Shown here piece after piece: positions 24,121-35,199 of a stretch of 64,000 bases of DNA. The position numbers and the translations under genes were made by a program. Under the pieces are notes generated by a model that saw nothing but the letters and a program-made list of their open reading frames with translations, ran no database searches and was not told the origin of the DNA. The DNA is from Clusia tigrina (taxonomy: Eukaryota > Arthropoda > Insecta > Diptera > Clusiidae), in NCBI GenBank assembly GCA_920105625.2, contig OV050033.1, positions 52,720,780 through 52,784,779 on the forward strand, written 5' to 3'. Every line of letters begins with the position of its first letter. The stretch's first letter is position 1.

Positions 24121-24279
24121 TAAATACGAAATTTGCATAAGGTTCAGATTTGTCTTTAAAATAAATGTTAAAGCCCCCAAAAGGGGCAAGCAAATTAGTG
24201 TAAAATTTAAGATATGTTAATTTAGGGGACGCTATTTAGATAAGAATTCGAAGAAAACTGTCAACAAAAGGGATGCGAA

Positions 24280-24350
24280 TGAGGCTGTATAGCATAGCGG
24301 ACTATGTCAATGTGCAGAAAATTGGCAGACTCTGAGGTTTAAAACAGTCA
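24280..24350 (+). other. weak tRNA-like pol III box pair
   Basis: GTATAGCATAGCGGAC resembles a pol III A box, and about 50 bp downstream GAGGTTTAAAACAGTC loosely resembles a B box. No cloverleaf can be drawn with seven-bp acceptor pairing. It may be a SINE or tRNA relic, or chance. Confidence 0.2.
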
Positions 24351-25429
24351 CGACTTAGTGTGGCGGAAGTTTTACAGTGTATTTCATTGTGTACACTTTA
24401 CAATACTTAATTAAAACCCACACTTAACATCTGAGCCCTGCAATAGTCAGCAATTGTGGCATAATTAATGGCACGCTTAGATAATAAATGATCTAAGTAT
24501 GTTCTTATACACATATTTATTTTACATGTTGCTATGTGCTTTTGATGCTTCCTTCACAAGTGGCTTCATAAGCACTGCCACTTGAGGTATATAATACTCA
24601 GGTCTCAGTACAGTTAGCTTAAACAGTCTCCCTTTAGTTAACTATTCGTCCCTTCGAAGAGCATATTCCATGTGCGTTTCGACAGGACTTATGCAGCTGC
24701 AAATGTTAATTTTTTCAAAAGTTAATTTCTTTAAGTACTCGTATCAGTTAAAGTGAGTCTATACTATATATTTATGTATGCTTCTGCGGCTGGCAGTTTT
24801 TTCTATACAGAATTCCAAGAAGCTTCTTGCAACAAGTTGCTTTATAACTTCCTGGCCTCAAGTGAACTTTCATGAACTTCAGTTCTAGGGCACTAAACCT
24901 TTGTATAATTAGAAATTAGGTATAAGTATCTCTCTACACATCATTATTTTTAAAGGCTGTGTATAGAATTATGCAAATTGGTGATAAAATTATGCATATG
25001 TATCTTAAGGAATATATGGGAGAAATCTGATACTTCGTTTGAAACACAAAATATATAAAAGTTACCCTTTGTACTCAGGTACATGGAGTAGCAACTATAT
25101 AAGTGGGATTCAAATAATAATTCTACACACAAATACGATGATGAAAATATCTCCTACAGAAAGTGATTAGTTTCTTCTACGAGTATATCCCATACAGCTA
25201 TAGAAAAACAATGAAAATTATAAAAATTTACTAAATAAATTAAGTAAATTGATATAAAATCCAATTAAGAAACGTTTATAGAATTTGTAAATAATATAGA
25301 AACAACTCCAATATTATTGTTTGTATATATAAATATGAAAGTAAAATTGTGAAAGGAATATAAATACGATTAACCGTCTACCGATGATATTTATAGCAGG
25401 TTTGTCAGGCTTGTGGATAGGAAGATAAG

Positions 25430-25640
25430 ACGTTGGACAACTTTGTGTCCCGTTTTCGCTAGAATTAGTTTAAAGGTATTTGGCTCTGATGTCCACAGTA
25501 CCGCAAACTTAGTCTACTTAGGGATACAGGATCTATTCATGTTTGTTCACAAATCAGGTAGATTAAAAATAAATAAAAATAGAGGATCAAAAATAATACA
25601 ATGGATGTCTTGCAGACTGAGACGGAAAAAAGGGTCTACT
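25430..25640 (+). pseudogene. C-terminal fragment of a non-LTR retrotransposon
   Basis: In the plus frame that starts at 25,413, residues 12-52 read CPVFARISLKVFGSD ... LGIQDLFMFVHKSGRLK. This is the usual continuation after the zinc knuckle (CPxFARxRLxxLG, then a ...DLLxFVxxSGRL end). Immediately downstream AATAATACAATGG parallels the GGTATCACAATGG 3' UTR block. The frame runs on past the family's normal end into AT-rich DNA, so the annotated frame overshoots. Cys/His residues of the knuckle are mostly lost. Confidence 0.6.
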
Positions 25641-25644
25641 GAAA

Positions 25645-27050
25645 AAGAGATAAGAAAGATTTATTTCCTTCTCTTCTTTCTTTCATTATACCAAAAAATA
25701 CAAAAATAACCCAAAATAAAGAATTAAGTCTGATAAACAATTATTTTATAAAGTTGTTGTTTTTTATTATTAACGACATACCTTCTTCTTTATTATGAAA
25801 TAAACATCCGATCATTTATCGCAAAAAATGGCATTTTTCTTTGAATACCAAAATAACACCTCTTATTGGAAAACACAAGTTTGTCTAAAAAGAGATACAT
25901 TTGGGACTTATTTAAATGGGGTCAGAAATCCCTGAGTATATTTTAATTCAGTTTTAATAATCTGCACTCTTGAAACGTATAGAAGATGTAAGATGCGCTA
26001 TGCCGGTATCGCCCAAAATGAATGTTATGTGGCGTCGGGGCCCAGTCGCACAAAGCCATAAGCTCATCTGGATAACTTTTATGGATAATTAACATTAACT
26101 ATACACGATCAAGGACCTTAATGCACAACCCTAGTTCTATGAACATAATGGAATAGAAGACATCTCTCACATGTGTAACATCTCTCACATAGGAACTTCA
26201 TTTAAAATAACAGATGACAATTTCAGAATAATTTGTAGTAACGAACTTGAGAATCATAAGAGATTTCATGTAAACTGTAGAAGACATACCTTGTTCTGGG
26301 AGTAGAAGAATTAAAATCATAGTACGATTAGACCAATATGATTAGCCTCATTAGTACTCAAGAGAAACATCAATTAAATGCATTACATTATTCTGTACAG
26401 TGTAGACAAAATGCGCAGGTGGAGGAAAGAAATCATAACAATGAAAATTGCTTTCCAGTTGCGTCAATATCAAAGGAATAACAACTGTCTCGAGGACATA
26501 AAAAACTCTGATTGTTTCTATAGAGTGTCATACCAATGAAGTAAAGAGTATTTCGATATTCAGGGATCATTTAACTCCTTTAATCAATGTTTTTTTAATA
26601 CTCGAGCAACAGAAGATTTGTTTGGAGTGTTCACAACGAGTTTATATAAACGAAATTTTGAGTCAGAGATCACAACCAAGACCAACAATTTAGAGAATGG
26701 TTGTTACCCAATGAACTAGGGATGAGTGAAGAGTTTGATGAAATTAAATATGCATTTCCAATAGTTGAGATGCATAAACTTCAAGTAATCAATAGAAAAC
26801 ACTGGAACTAAAGAAGGAGTAGCATTGAAGTAGCGTAACAATGTGGTAGTGATAAGTTATATTAATCATCTACATGGATTCTTTGATTATAATGAGACAG
26901 TGTATACATTTGTACATGCATTTGTCTGTAAATCGATAACTGGAATGTGGGAAGTGCTTCAAAAACACTTGTTTGATATCTGATTTTTGATTTGATTAAA
27001 TTTAACAGCAAAACAGAACGGACAAATGCGGGGTTAGAATACAAATTGTC
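25645..27050. other. AT-rich non-coding stretch
   Basis: No gene, array or transposon end is recognised. Confidence 0.35.
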
Positions 27051-27059
27051 ACCTGCAAA

Positions 27060-27570
27060 CTAATGATGAAGGATAGCGTCGTGCGTGAGGCCAATGCGTC
27101 TTGGGCAGACGAAGGCACGTGCTTAACGACCAAGCTAATGTGACCTGAACTTGATAGCAACAAATCTAGAGACTTGCTTGGCCTGTCGATAAAAGATATA
27201 TCTAAGGTCGGTGTTTGAAATATATCTAAGGTAGGTGCTTGTATAACTGGCAATTGGCTATTCGACAGGAATGCTCTCAGGCTGGGAGAATTCTTTCATA
27301 AATACTACAGAAGCTGTGGAGATGAAGAGGAGGGGGAGACAACATCTCTTCTTCTAGCTAGAAGCAGAGTGGTCTCTTTAGGCAAATGCGCTTCAACTCT
27401 CTTACGGAAGTGTCCGGCGCGAAGGTGAAAATTATGGCTTCGAAATGGCTTCACGAGTGAGGTAGAGGTGCAGTGTTGGCGGTGGTATCCCAATGGACCC
27501 TTAGTGTTCTGAGTGAGTTTGTCTGTACACTGGCTGCCACGAAAATCTAACGTAATCTAACAGCAATTCA
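27060..27570 (+). pseudogene. non-LTR retrotransposon 3' end with zinc knuckle and 3' UTR
   Basis: One plus frame runs from about 27,070 to a stop at 27,430 with only two internal stops. It reads LTTKLM*PELDSNKSRDLLGL, then SIKDISKVG, ITGNWLFDRNALRLGEFF and the knuckle start RSCGDEEEGET. The first Cys of the CCHC motif is Tyr, and the closing His/Cys are gone (SLLLARSRV). An internal 23-bp tandem duplication (ATATATCTAAGGTCGGTG / ATATATCTAAGGTAGGTG) adds residues. The 3' UTR follows at 27,481-27,565: GGTGGTATCCCAATGGACCC ... CTGGCTGCCAC ... CTAACGTAATCTAAC, a CCTAA-like tail. Confidence 0.75.
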
Positions 27571-27729
27571 CTTAGGGTGGTCCAATTTTTTTACCATAAA
27601 GTTTAACATAATTTTAATAAGTTTCACTTTGTCCTATGACACTCTTACACCTTCTGATGCCATATTACAATTAGGACGCATCTGTTTTTTATATCTTTCA
27701 AGCACCTCCGTACTCATGCCAACACTTTC

Positions 27730-27960
27730 AAGAACTTTGTTCATAAATACAAACTGGTAACATAATTTATGACTAGTTGTTAATTGTTGTTTATGACTCG
27801 TGGTTTATAACACGTTGTTTGTGACTATTCAGAATTAACTTGTGACTATTCAATGCTTGCAACTTTTTGTTTATGACATTCTCATTAATGATTTTTTATT
27901 ATTGTCATCAAAGTAAGGCCCCTTTAAGACCCTTTTTAAGTTTATCCATGTCTAGTTATG
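27730..27960 (-). repeat. degenerate TTTATGACTCGT minisatellite (reverse of the 9.4-kb motif)
   Basis: Words such as TTTATGACTAGTTGTTAAT, TTTATGACTCGTGG and TTGTGACTATTCA recur. On the minus strand they read as GAGTCATAAA-type units like those in the 9.4- and 15.0-kb arrays. Strongly degenerate. Confidence 0.5.
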
Positions 27961-28589
27961 AGTGACGAAAATACTATTTTATCGGAATATGGTCTCATTA
28001 CTCATCTCATTCTATCCTTAGTTTTTTTTATCAGTTTTTAAGTGTGATGCTATTTTGCTATCTTCCGAGCTTGTTCACATTCGATTCAATTATGTCGGCT
28101 TGAGTGATTTTCTGGTAGTCATGCTAGTTCAGCAGTTGTGAGGTTGTGGATTTCACTTCTGCTTAGAATTTAGTGTCGAAATTCTTATTTCTAAATATTT
28201 TTATATTCCTTATTTTCTAGTACTGCTTACACGAAATCCTTGCAGAAATTATTCTTCTGATTTCAGATATAGTAAATAAATAAAAATCTATCAAAAAGTG
28301 TTTCAATAATTCTCCATTTGATAATTATAGCGGTAGTATAGCCACAGAGTGCTCTTGTCAACAAATTCGATTACTGAAGGCATTATACAAATATATAAAG
28401 AACAATCCAGCCTCTTTCTGACTAATTAATCGACTAGTTTATTCTATCCTCGGGTATTATCCAGTTCCGCAAACATTTTCTGAATTCATCTTCTATTGAT
28501 GGAAGTCATTGCATTAAACAACCCCATCAATTCAAGTTGCAAATAACTCACTAAATACTTATTTTATTACAATGAAAATAAAATGTATG

Positions 28590-29960
28590 TAATTCATACA
28601 TCTGGCATAAACGGAGCCTGGCCGCGAACCCTTTCAGATCCTCACTGAATCTAAATGGGGCATACGTTTATTTGTGATCAACTTTCACTTAACAACTGGT
28701 AATTTAATTCTAGCAACGTGATGCATGTGGCCTGCCTGCCTATGTGTGGTTTTTGCCTGCGCCGCTAACTAACAAAGCAATGAACATCAAATGGCAAAGA
28801 AACTGCAAATTACATCTGCACTTGTTCTGGAGAGCAAACTGAAATTAAATTATTTTTACGTGCAACTTAATTCAACTCAACGCTGCACAAATTGAATCAT
28901 GATACACAATACAAGGCGCCCACCTGCCAACACGTACACGGTACACAATGCGCCGTGCAACCGCACATGACACTTCCGCATGCAACACTTGAAGCGCGCA
29001 CACCTACGGATGAAGTTGTCTGCGTGGAAGTGCCTGCAACCAAAGATGAAGAAGAACGGCGGCAGCATTGTTAATGAAAATAATACAATAAAATCAGAAA
29101 CAGCACGGACGCCGCCGCCGCCGCCGCCTCCTGCCACCCCCTATAACACTCATGTGCCATTCAAGCGGCAACCGCACAGCTGCACTGCAGCACTGCAACA
29201 CTGGCTGTAATGCAATTAAGCCAAGCGGAAGTAATTGTGCAACGGCAAAACAAACTCTCGCACAATACTCTTGGCGAAGTATTTGTATAGAGCAGCGGCG
29301 GTGAAGCCGCCTACAACTGCAACTGCTGCTGCTGCTGCCGCTCCTACTGGCGCTGCTGCCATTGCTGCTAATGATTCGTTGCACCGCTCTGAAGCAAGCG
29401 GGCGTTGCGGCAATTGCATTCACTTTATCAGTCACAGTGCTACGCAATTGTTTTCTGCGCTCTGTTAACTTTCTTTTGTAGAATTTATGCCTCGATTCTT
29501 CTTTTTGTTCTAATATTGCTGTTGTTCTTATTGTTGCTGTTGTTGTACTCAAGTGTTTTGGCAACATGCGCTCGTGCGCGCCCCGACACTGCACAGACGC
29601 CAGCTTCCTTTTCGCCCTTCTACTTGTCCTATGCCACACTGATTTCTTTTTTGTTGCTGTTGTCGTTCTTTTCATTTCTTTTTTTCGTCCTTTTTCGGTC
29701 CTTTGTACATGGCTGTGCTCCACAGAGCCTCTTTGCTATTGCAGCCCACACTTAATCGCTGTTGAGTGGTATTATTTGTTTTTAAAGAAAAGTTTCTTTT
29801 TCTTTTCGCCTAATGTGGCGTGGCTCGGCGTATTCTGGTGTAGTGTGCTGTGGTGCAGAGCGGTGCGGTGCGGTGCGGTGCGCTGCAGTGGGATGCGGTG
29901 CAGTGGGGTGGTTTCGCTAAGCATACTTTACGCTTTTGTTTTGTAAAACGGCGGAAGCTG
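28590..29960. other. single-copy non-coding island with low-complexity frames
   Basis: GC-richer complex sequence with a (CCG)n run (29,112-29,128), GCT/GTT runs and a pentamer array. The 209-codon minus-strand frame at 29,094-29,723 ends in poly-Arg encoded by the CCG run and has Lys/Arg/Ser-rich filler with no domain. Two plus frames of over 100 codons overlap it. I do not call a gene. Confidence 0.4.
29846..29911 (+). repeat. GTGCG pentamer array
   Basis: Imperfect pentamers GTGCG/GTGCA/GTGGG repeated about a dozen times (GCGGTGCGGTGCGGTGCG core), strongly G-biased on the plus strand. Confidence 0.75.
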
Positions 29961-30589
29961 CCAGTTTAGCAAATCTGCAATAACACTAAATTAAAGTATT
30001 GCAATTTAATGCAGCGTAAGTGCACAAGCATTCGAATAATATTTGGTTGGCAATTTTTTCATAAAATGTCCCAATTTATTTTTATAGAAATATTTATTTA
30101 TTTTGTATCGCAGCAGCTGATTGAAAAGTTTCTGAATTCACGACGCGAATATATTATCGAAGGAAAGGAAATGGATTGTCAAGAACAATATTATCGATAG
30201 AAGAAAATCTTAAAGTTTATATTAGTTTCATGTGGAAGTGTGGAGCCTGGGTAGGAATGATGGAGTGTGTCCTTTATTTTGCTTCTTAATAGTATGAAAC
30301 GCAGTCCTTGCAAGTTGCACGACACTGACTTCATAAACCACCGAAAACTTTAATTGAAACTGGCGATAAAAATGGGAAAACGAAAAAATTATATTCGATT
30401 ATTTAAATTATAAATTCTCATCTCTCCAAATACTTGAAGACATGTTTGCTTATGGTGGATTATATAATAATATTATGATTATTATATAATAAAAACTTAT
30501 TCATAAATAATGTTGAATAATTCGTTCGTTAAACTAATTTCAAAATTACTGTTTTTATGTGAAGTGCATGCTCCTTCCACCTCGGAAGG

Positions 30590-31460
30590 CATTGACTATG
30601 CTGTCCCTCCAGCGTGCTTTGAACATTCACCGCACACATCCCTGAAGGATATGAATGGTCTGAAGGCCTCGCCTCCATTCTCCACAAGTATTCACAGATG
30701 GCTCAATATTGAATGACAGAATGGCCTGCGCTGTATACGGGGAGCAATCTGGGGATTAGTCTCTCTTTCCGCTTACCGGACTATGTATTTTCCGACTGCA
30801 GTATTTTCCAAGCGGTTGTCATGGCGATTCTGATAGCGATGCAACGTCTATTGATGGTACCAATAACTCCGATATTTATACCTTCTCTGGTAGCACAACG
30901 ACTATAAAATCACCTTCTGGGGACTACAATGCTTCTAAGCTTGTGGTAAAGTCTCGGGTTACTTTAAATACATTATCAGTGTGAATTGGGGTTCCCCTCC
31001 TGTGAGTATTGTTGACAATTATGAGGCAAACGAGTTGGCGAGAAGAGGGACTAGACAACAACAACCCTCCCAAAACGCGGATACACCACTCACGTCCAAT
31101 ATTATCCATCAGTCATATACTGTTGTGGCTGACAGGCTCTGGTATGAGGAATAAACCTGCAGGATCACCAGAGAAATCTGAGCTTCGCTTAGCCCGAGAA
31201 AAGCAGTGCAATTGCTGAAACTAAGACACGACTCTCTCTCTCCACAACAGTTTCAGTCTTGACATTCCACTGTGTCATGGGCAGATATGCGCAGAGGCTT
31301 CACATACTCTGCAATGACTTTTGGCCCAGCTGGTGGAGATCGTAGGAAGAGGAAGACGTCCCAAATTTAGTCACTATCCTTGCTAAGAGGGGATGTCGAT
31401 TCCTGGGGCATAGCTGCACACTACACTTAGTGTTGTTGTGTCGAAAACGTTGTGGAATCA
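30590..31460 (+). pseudogene. degraded RNase H and zinc-knuckle region of a non-LTR retrotransposon
   Basis: On the plus strand the RNase H start VFTDGSILNDRMACAVYG (~30,688) keeps the first catalytic Asp. After a frameshift comes ISLSFRLPDYVFSDCSIFQA (~30,750-30,812), where the expected FQAE is FQAV, a lost catalytic Glu. Further shifts separate NYEANELARRGT (~31,020) and a knuckle remnant GGDRRKRKTSQ (~31,345). Upstream ALTMLSLQRALNIHRTHP may be linker between the RT and RNase H. It is related to the intact 33-kb copy (RLPDHCSVFQAEVMAI there) but lies on the opposite strand. At least three frameshifts and several stops are present. Confidence 0.75.
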
Positions 31461-32359
31461 GAGATTTATTGCCTTAAGGAATCAGAAACATCACAGTCGT
31501 GAAGGCAATAACACACTTTCATACTACATAACTTGAGAAAATAGTTTTTTGGCTTTGTAAAAAGCGTCTCACTGGTCTGACCTGCTATGAAACTTATCAC
31601 AGCAGACAAGTACCAAGATAGAAGAGCACTAAAATAATCGATTTGATATTTTCAATATATCTCAAGCACTCGCATTGCTCTGATTCCAAGATACGAATCA
31701 GATTTTAGAGAGAGAATAAGAAAATGAGATACAAGTAAGCAACTGAGAGACTTGAATTGTTGTTTTCTATAATATCCTTAACTAATCAAAGTGTCCCGAT
31801 TGCTGTATTCGCCTGCCTCTAAAAAAGGTGCTTAATAATGAAGGTCCTAATTATCGTTCGAATTTAAGGAAGACCGCATAGGTCACTCATAGACTTATTA
31901 TGTCCTTGGTAATACCAGATGAGTGTCGATTCAAAGAAGTTCATCAACTTACATTTTATTTATTACTAGAAAATTGTAGGAGTAGGGGTCCTGGCTGCAA
32001 AAGAGGAGTTGAAAATCACATTCCTTACTATCGCTCCATTTCAAAGATCTCCAATCTTGTTCAGTTTTTCTCAAGTACTCTTTTCGAAAGAAGTTAAATT
32101 ATTCCTCTTGATCGAGGATTTATATGTATGCTCAACTGCGTGGTTTTCGGTCTTTTAGGTCCACCATGGGCAATTTGTTAACATTTTTTCAATAGTATAA
32201 AGTCTGCTTTTGACAAGGGTTCATGTTTTTGAGATACTCGTATATCTCCAATAAATTTGATAAATTTTCCAAGTTTAATTTGGTGCTCAACGGTGACAAT
32301 GTGAAATTGGATTGTTGGTCTGTGTTGACTTGGTCTTTGTTGAGGTAATAATTTTAGAT

Positions 32360-32790
32360 TTTAGGCTGACGCAATACGCAATCCTCGTATATCGAGGAGT
32401 GTAGTGCGCAATTGAAGCACTTGTTTTCGATATCATAAATCAGCACTAACACAGATTATGAGTGATCTTCCACTGCGATGTGTTCAATTCCAAACACTGT
32501 TCAGCAAGGTAGGCTGCGACTGTGCCGGACCATTCACAATTAAGATCGAGATAAGCAGAGTACTACGAAGGATGAAGGTATATGCGACACAAATTCTAAT
32601 AGCTTTGAGCCGCAAAGTGGACGCGCGGAAGTTGGCATCATTGAACCTTATTTTATATATTTTACATACTACTGAAAGCATTGAAATTTCTCGAATTCCA
32701 CTTTTGTATTGACAACTGCAGTAGCCTCCGAAATGCCAATACTCAATAAAATTGTGGGATGGAATAAACTTAATAATTGCAACTTAGCCA
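32360..32790 (+). pseudogene. BEL/Pao-type LTR retrotransposon integrase fragment
   Basis: The plus strand reads CFRYHKSALTQIMSDLP, then VQFQTLFSKVGCDCAGPFTI, then YATQILIALSRK. This order corresponds to the zinc-finger end and the start of the integrase catalytic core in BEL/Pao polyproteins (CxxC..., MGDLPxxRV, FxxVGxDxAGPF, with the first catalytic Asp in VGCD). A later SDNGTNF-like site is only faintly present (TTGTATTGACAACTGCAGTA near 32,704). No LTRs, gag or RT are seen nearby. It is a short, inactive relic, and BEL/Pao over other LTR groups is my best fit. Confidence 0.6.
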
Positions 32791-33022
32791 TGGCCACGTT
32801 AATATCCCTAAATCAATAATGTATCTAGTTCTACTCATATATATTTGGTTATTCATGCAAGACTGTCAATTGTCATTTTGGTGTAATCTTTGATACATGA
32901 TTTGAAAGAGCACTCGCGCCGGACTGCCAGCACGATAGTATTTGCATTTTTATATTCCATTTTTTTCTAAGTATCAGGCAAGGCGGCAAATGCAAAGTGT
33001 ACGTGCTGCATAGTCTTTAATT

Positions 33023-33035
33023 TTTAGAGAATGTA
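33023..33035 (+). repeat. target-site duplication, left copy
   Basis: TTTAGAGAATGTA is repeated exactly at 34,164-34,176 and brackets the non-LTR insertion. A 13-bp perfect match at both borders is the size expected of target-primed reverse transcription. Confidence 0.85.
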
Positions 33036-34163
33036 GGTAGGTAGGTAGGAGTGGCCGCCCAGTTTGCCAAAAGCACACTTGACCACACATAATGGCCCAT
33101 TGTGATACCACGGTGTGGCGCCGTTCAAGCACTGACTAAAAAGGTTCCCATACTTGGGATGGTGATAGTCAGCGCAAGGACAGCGCCTGGAAAGGCACGA
33201 CTCCCCCGTCATGTTTCAGGAAACCATCCTGATACTTTGATGAACCTGGCTATGTCCCTAATATTAATGGATGACAGCTCTGTCAGGCTTGTAAGAAATG
33301 GGGCACCAAAGGTGCGAATTCTTCTTCTGCTCAAGGATGGGCAGTGGCATAAGAGGTGGAAAACCGTCTCGTCCTCCTCCTCGAAGCCACAGCCTCGGCA
33401 AAAGTCATTTGAGGGTAGGCCCAGTCTTTCTGCGTGCTGTCCCATTATGCAGTGGCCGGTCAAAACCGACACAGTTGTCGACAGTGATACGCGATCAAGT
33501 CGAAGAAGTTGATTGGTTCTGTTTTTGTCCATGCTTGCCCAAGTTAGTCTAGCCGTGTAGAAGGATGCCTCGTTAGCCCAGGATTTGTAGGCGTCAGCCA
33601 GATATTTCCGTTTGACTTCCAGCTTGGCTGTTGCCAGTGGAATGCCGATGTTTACAGAGGGGTGAATGTCGTGCATTAGCGTGCCTGCCTTGGCAAGCTC
33701 GTCCGCCTCGCAGTTTCCCGGGATTTCGCTGTGTCCGGGAACCCAGACTAGGTGCACCCGAGAGTAACTTGCGAGCTCATTTAAAGATGTTCGACATTCA
33801 TGAACTAGTCTTGATGTGGCCGTGGAGCCAAAAAGAGATTTAATGGCGGCCTGGCTGTCTGAGAAGATAGATACGTCAACCGCGCCGATATCACTACTCA
33901 GCATCCATTTGGCTGCGTGGTAAATGGCCATGACCTCAGCTTGAAAAACGCTGCAATGGTCTGGGAGACGTAGGGAGATGTTTAAGTCCAGCTTGTCGGA
34001 ATAAATACCGCTGCCGACTCTACCTCCAAGCTTGGAACCGTCGGTGTAGATTTCGACTGTTTCACCGACGATTCGGTTTTCTGAGGTCCAGTCGCTTCGA
34101 CTTGGAATAGTGAGGTCGAATTCCCTGTTCAAATCGGGATAGACCGACATATAATCGATAAAG
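33036..34163 (-). mobile_element. 5'-truncated non-LTR retrotransposon with intact RNase H end
   Basis: A 1,128-bp insertion on the minus strand. Its 3' end is a TAGG/CTAC simple-repeat tail (33,036-33,049), followed inward by a ~160-bp 3' UTR including ATGGCCCATTGTGATACCAC. Its 5' end is cut inside ORF2, just before the RNase H domain. Flanked by the exact 13-bp duplication TTTAGAGAATGTA. Lack of frame damage and a perfect duplication indicate a recent insertion. The copy cannot move by itself, since endonuclease and reverse transcriptase are missing. Confidence 0.88.
33209..34150 (-). CDS. ORF2 C-terminal fragment: RNase H domain plus CCHC zinc knuckle
   Basis: 313 codons open without interruption. 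The RNase H fold residues are all present: IYTDGSK (Asp37), FQAEVMAI (Glu72), IFSDSQAA (Asp98), VWVPGHSEIPGN (about 135-146) and EADELA (Asp150). Near the C-terminus a CX2CX10HX4C knuckle (Cys251, Cys254, His265, Cys270) precedes LSSINIRDIARFI. RNase H degrades the RNA strand during element replication. RNase H-bearing non-LTR groups include I, LOA and some R1-like clades, and I cannot choose between them without the RT. The listed ATG is internal: the frame stays open to the truncation point, so no promoter or genuine start exists. Confidence 0.85.
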   Translation of the reverse strand: MSVYPDLNREFDLTIPSRSDWTSENRIVGETVEIYTDGSKLGGRVGSGIYSDKLDLNISLRLPDHCSVFQAEVMAIYHAAKWMLSSDIGAVDVSIFSDSQAAIKSLFGSTATSRLVHECRTSLNELASYSRVHLVWVPGHSEIPGNCEADELAKAGTLMHDIHPSVNIGIPLATAKLEVKRKYLADAYKSWANEASFYTARLTWASMDKNRTNQLLRLDRVSLSTTVSVLTGHCIMGQHAERLGLPSNDFCRGCGFEEEDETVFHLLCHCPSLSRRRIRTFGAPFLTSLTELSSINIRDIARFIKVSGWFPET

Positions 34164-34176
34164 TTTAGAGAATGTA
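34164..34176 (+). repeat. target-site duplication, right copy
   Basis: Exact repeat of TTTAGAGAATGTA from 33,023-33,035. Confidence 0.85.
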
Positions 34177-34204
34177 CTTTTCATGGTTGTGTGACGAGCT
34201 CCTG

Positions 34205-34780
34205 TTGAATATCCAATTTAGATAGGTGGAAGTGGTGGCCCTACTTGCGAAAGCCCGCTTCGTCCTATATGGTCCACTAGAACACCACATTTTCTCATCC
34301 CTTTCTCTATGTCACAAATGAAATGGAACTACTGATGAAACGTATTATGCATTTAGTGTCAACTTTTAAGATGTTTATAAGGTTGTCGGGCTGGTGGAAC
34401 CCTAGGTATAGGCTAATTCTCCTTCATTGCGCAGTTTCTGGAGAAGACGTTGGTTAGGAGATTTAAAGTAGGTTTTGTGGCGGTGCTACTTAAAATGCAG
34501 TAACCAGTGATAAACTCAACAACTGCGCCGAGCGCATCTGGTCAGATCAAGCACATTTTTTAGTGAGATTCCAGTCCAGCTTTGGGCAGATCTGTTCCGC
34601 TGTCTTGCCTGCCTCTGAGACTATTCAGTTGGCGGTGGCGATATTATCCCTTATTATCAACTTGCTGGTACTGAGCCAGCCAATTCTGAGGACGGTTCCT
34701 TGTTGGTAACTTGTCTTGCCAGTTAGTCGGCCCTGCATTTCCTCAGGATAACCTTGTGATCAGGCATCCTTATAAGGTGA
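34205..34780 (-). pseudogene. second, older minus-strand copy of the same non-LTR group
   Basis: The plus-strand order TAGGTGGAAGTGGTGGCCC ... ATATGGTCCACT parallels the 3' UTR of the 33-kb copy. Inward, AAAATGCAGTAACCAGTG matches ATTATGCAGTGGCCGGT there (the TGHCIM segment). The minus-strand frame AGKTAEQICPKLDWNLTKK aligns with the WANEASFYTARLTWASMDKN part of the intact copy. Stops are frequent. It lies only about 30 bp from the younger insertion, in the same orientation. Confidence 0.6.
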
Positions 34781-34969
34781 ATGTTATGCTGGTCTGAAAT
34801 CTCAACAAGACTGGTATCATGGTATGAATCCCAAAGCTAAGGTTGAAAACAGGTCCCCATAAAATTATATATTACTTCGATGCCACAACTCTACCCTCTC
34901 GTCCAGTAGTCTAACTCCTATTGAGATCATTCCAACACATTCCTAAATGAAGCACAGTAGTGCCGGAAA

Positions 34970-35180
34970 TTTTGTTAAGGACTCGTGGCACATATAACAA
35001 ATGACTTTGACATATAACAAATAACTTTTGACTTCCAACTTATGACTCGGCATTTGTGTCTTATTAATTATATCTAATCATTTATGACTCGTCATTAATT
35101 TCTCATAGAATAAGTGACTTAAGTACAAAAGTATATAAGATTTATACTAATGGCTGACTTTTCGCTACTGACTTATAGCA
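34970..35180 (-). repeat. short degenerate GACTCGT/TTATGACT repeat patch
   Basis: TATAACAAATGACTTTGACATATAACAAATAACTTTTGACT contains a ~20-bp near-duplicate. It is followed by TTATGACTCGG and TTTATGACTCGTCATTAATT, words shared with the 27.8-kb patch and, reversed, with the 9.4-kb array. Confidence 0.4.
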
Positions 35181-35199
35181 CTTAACATTTATTCATATT

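Noticed and set aside
29094..29723. 209-codon minus-strand frame with poly-Arg end
   Set aside because: Low complexity throughout, poly-Arg comes from a CCG run, long frames overlap on the other strand, and no domain is seen.
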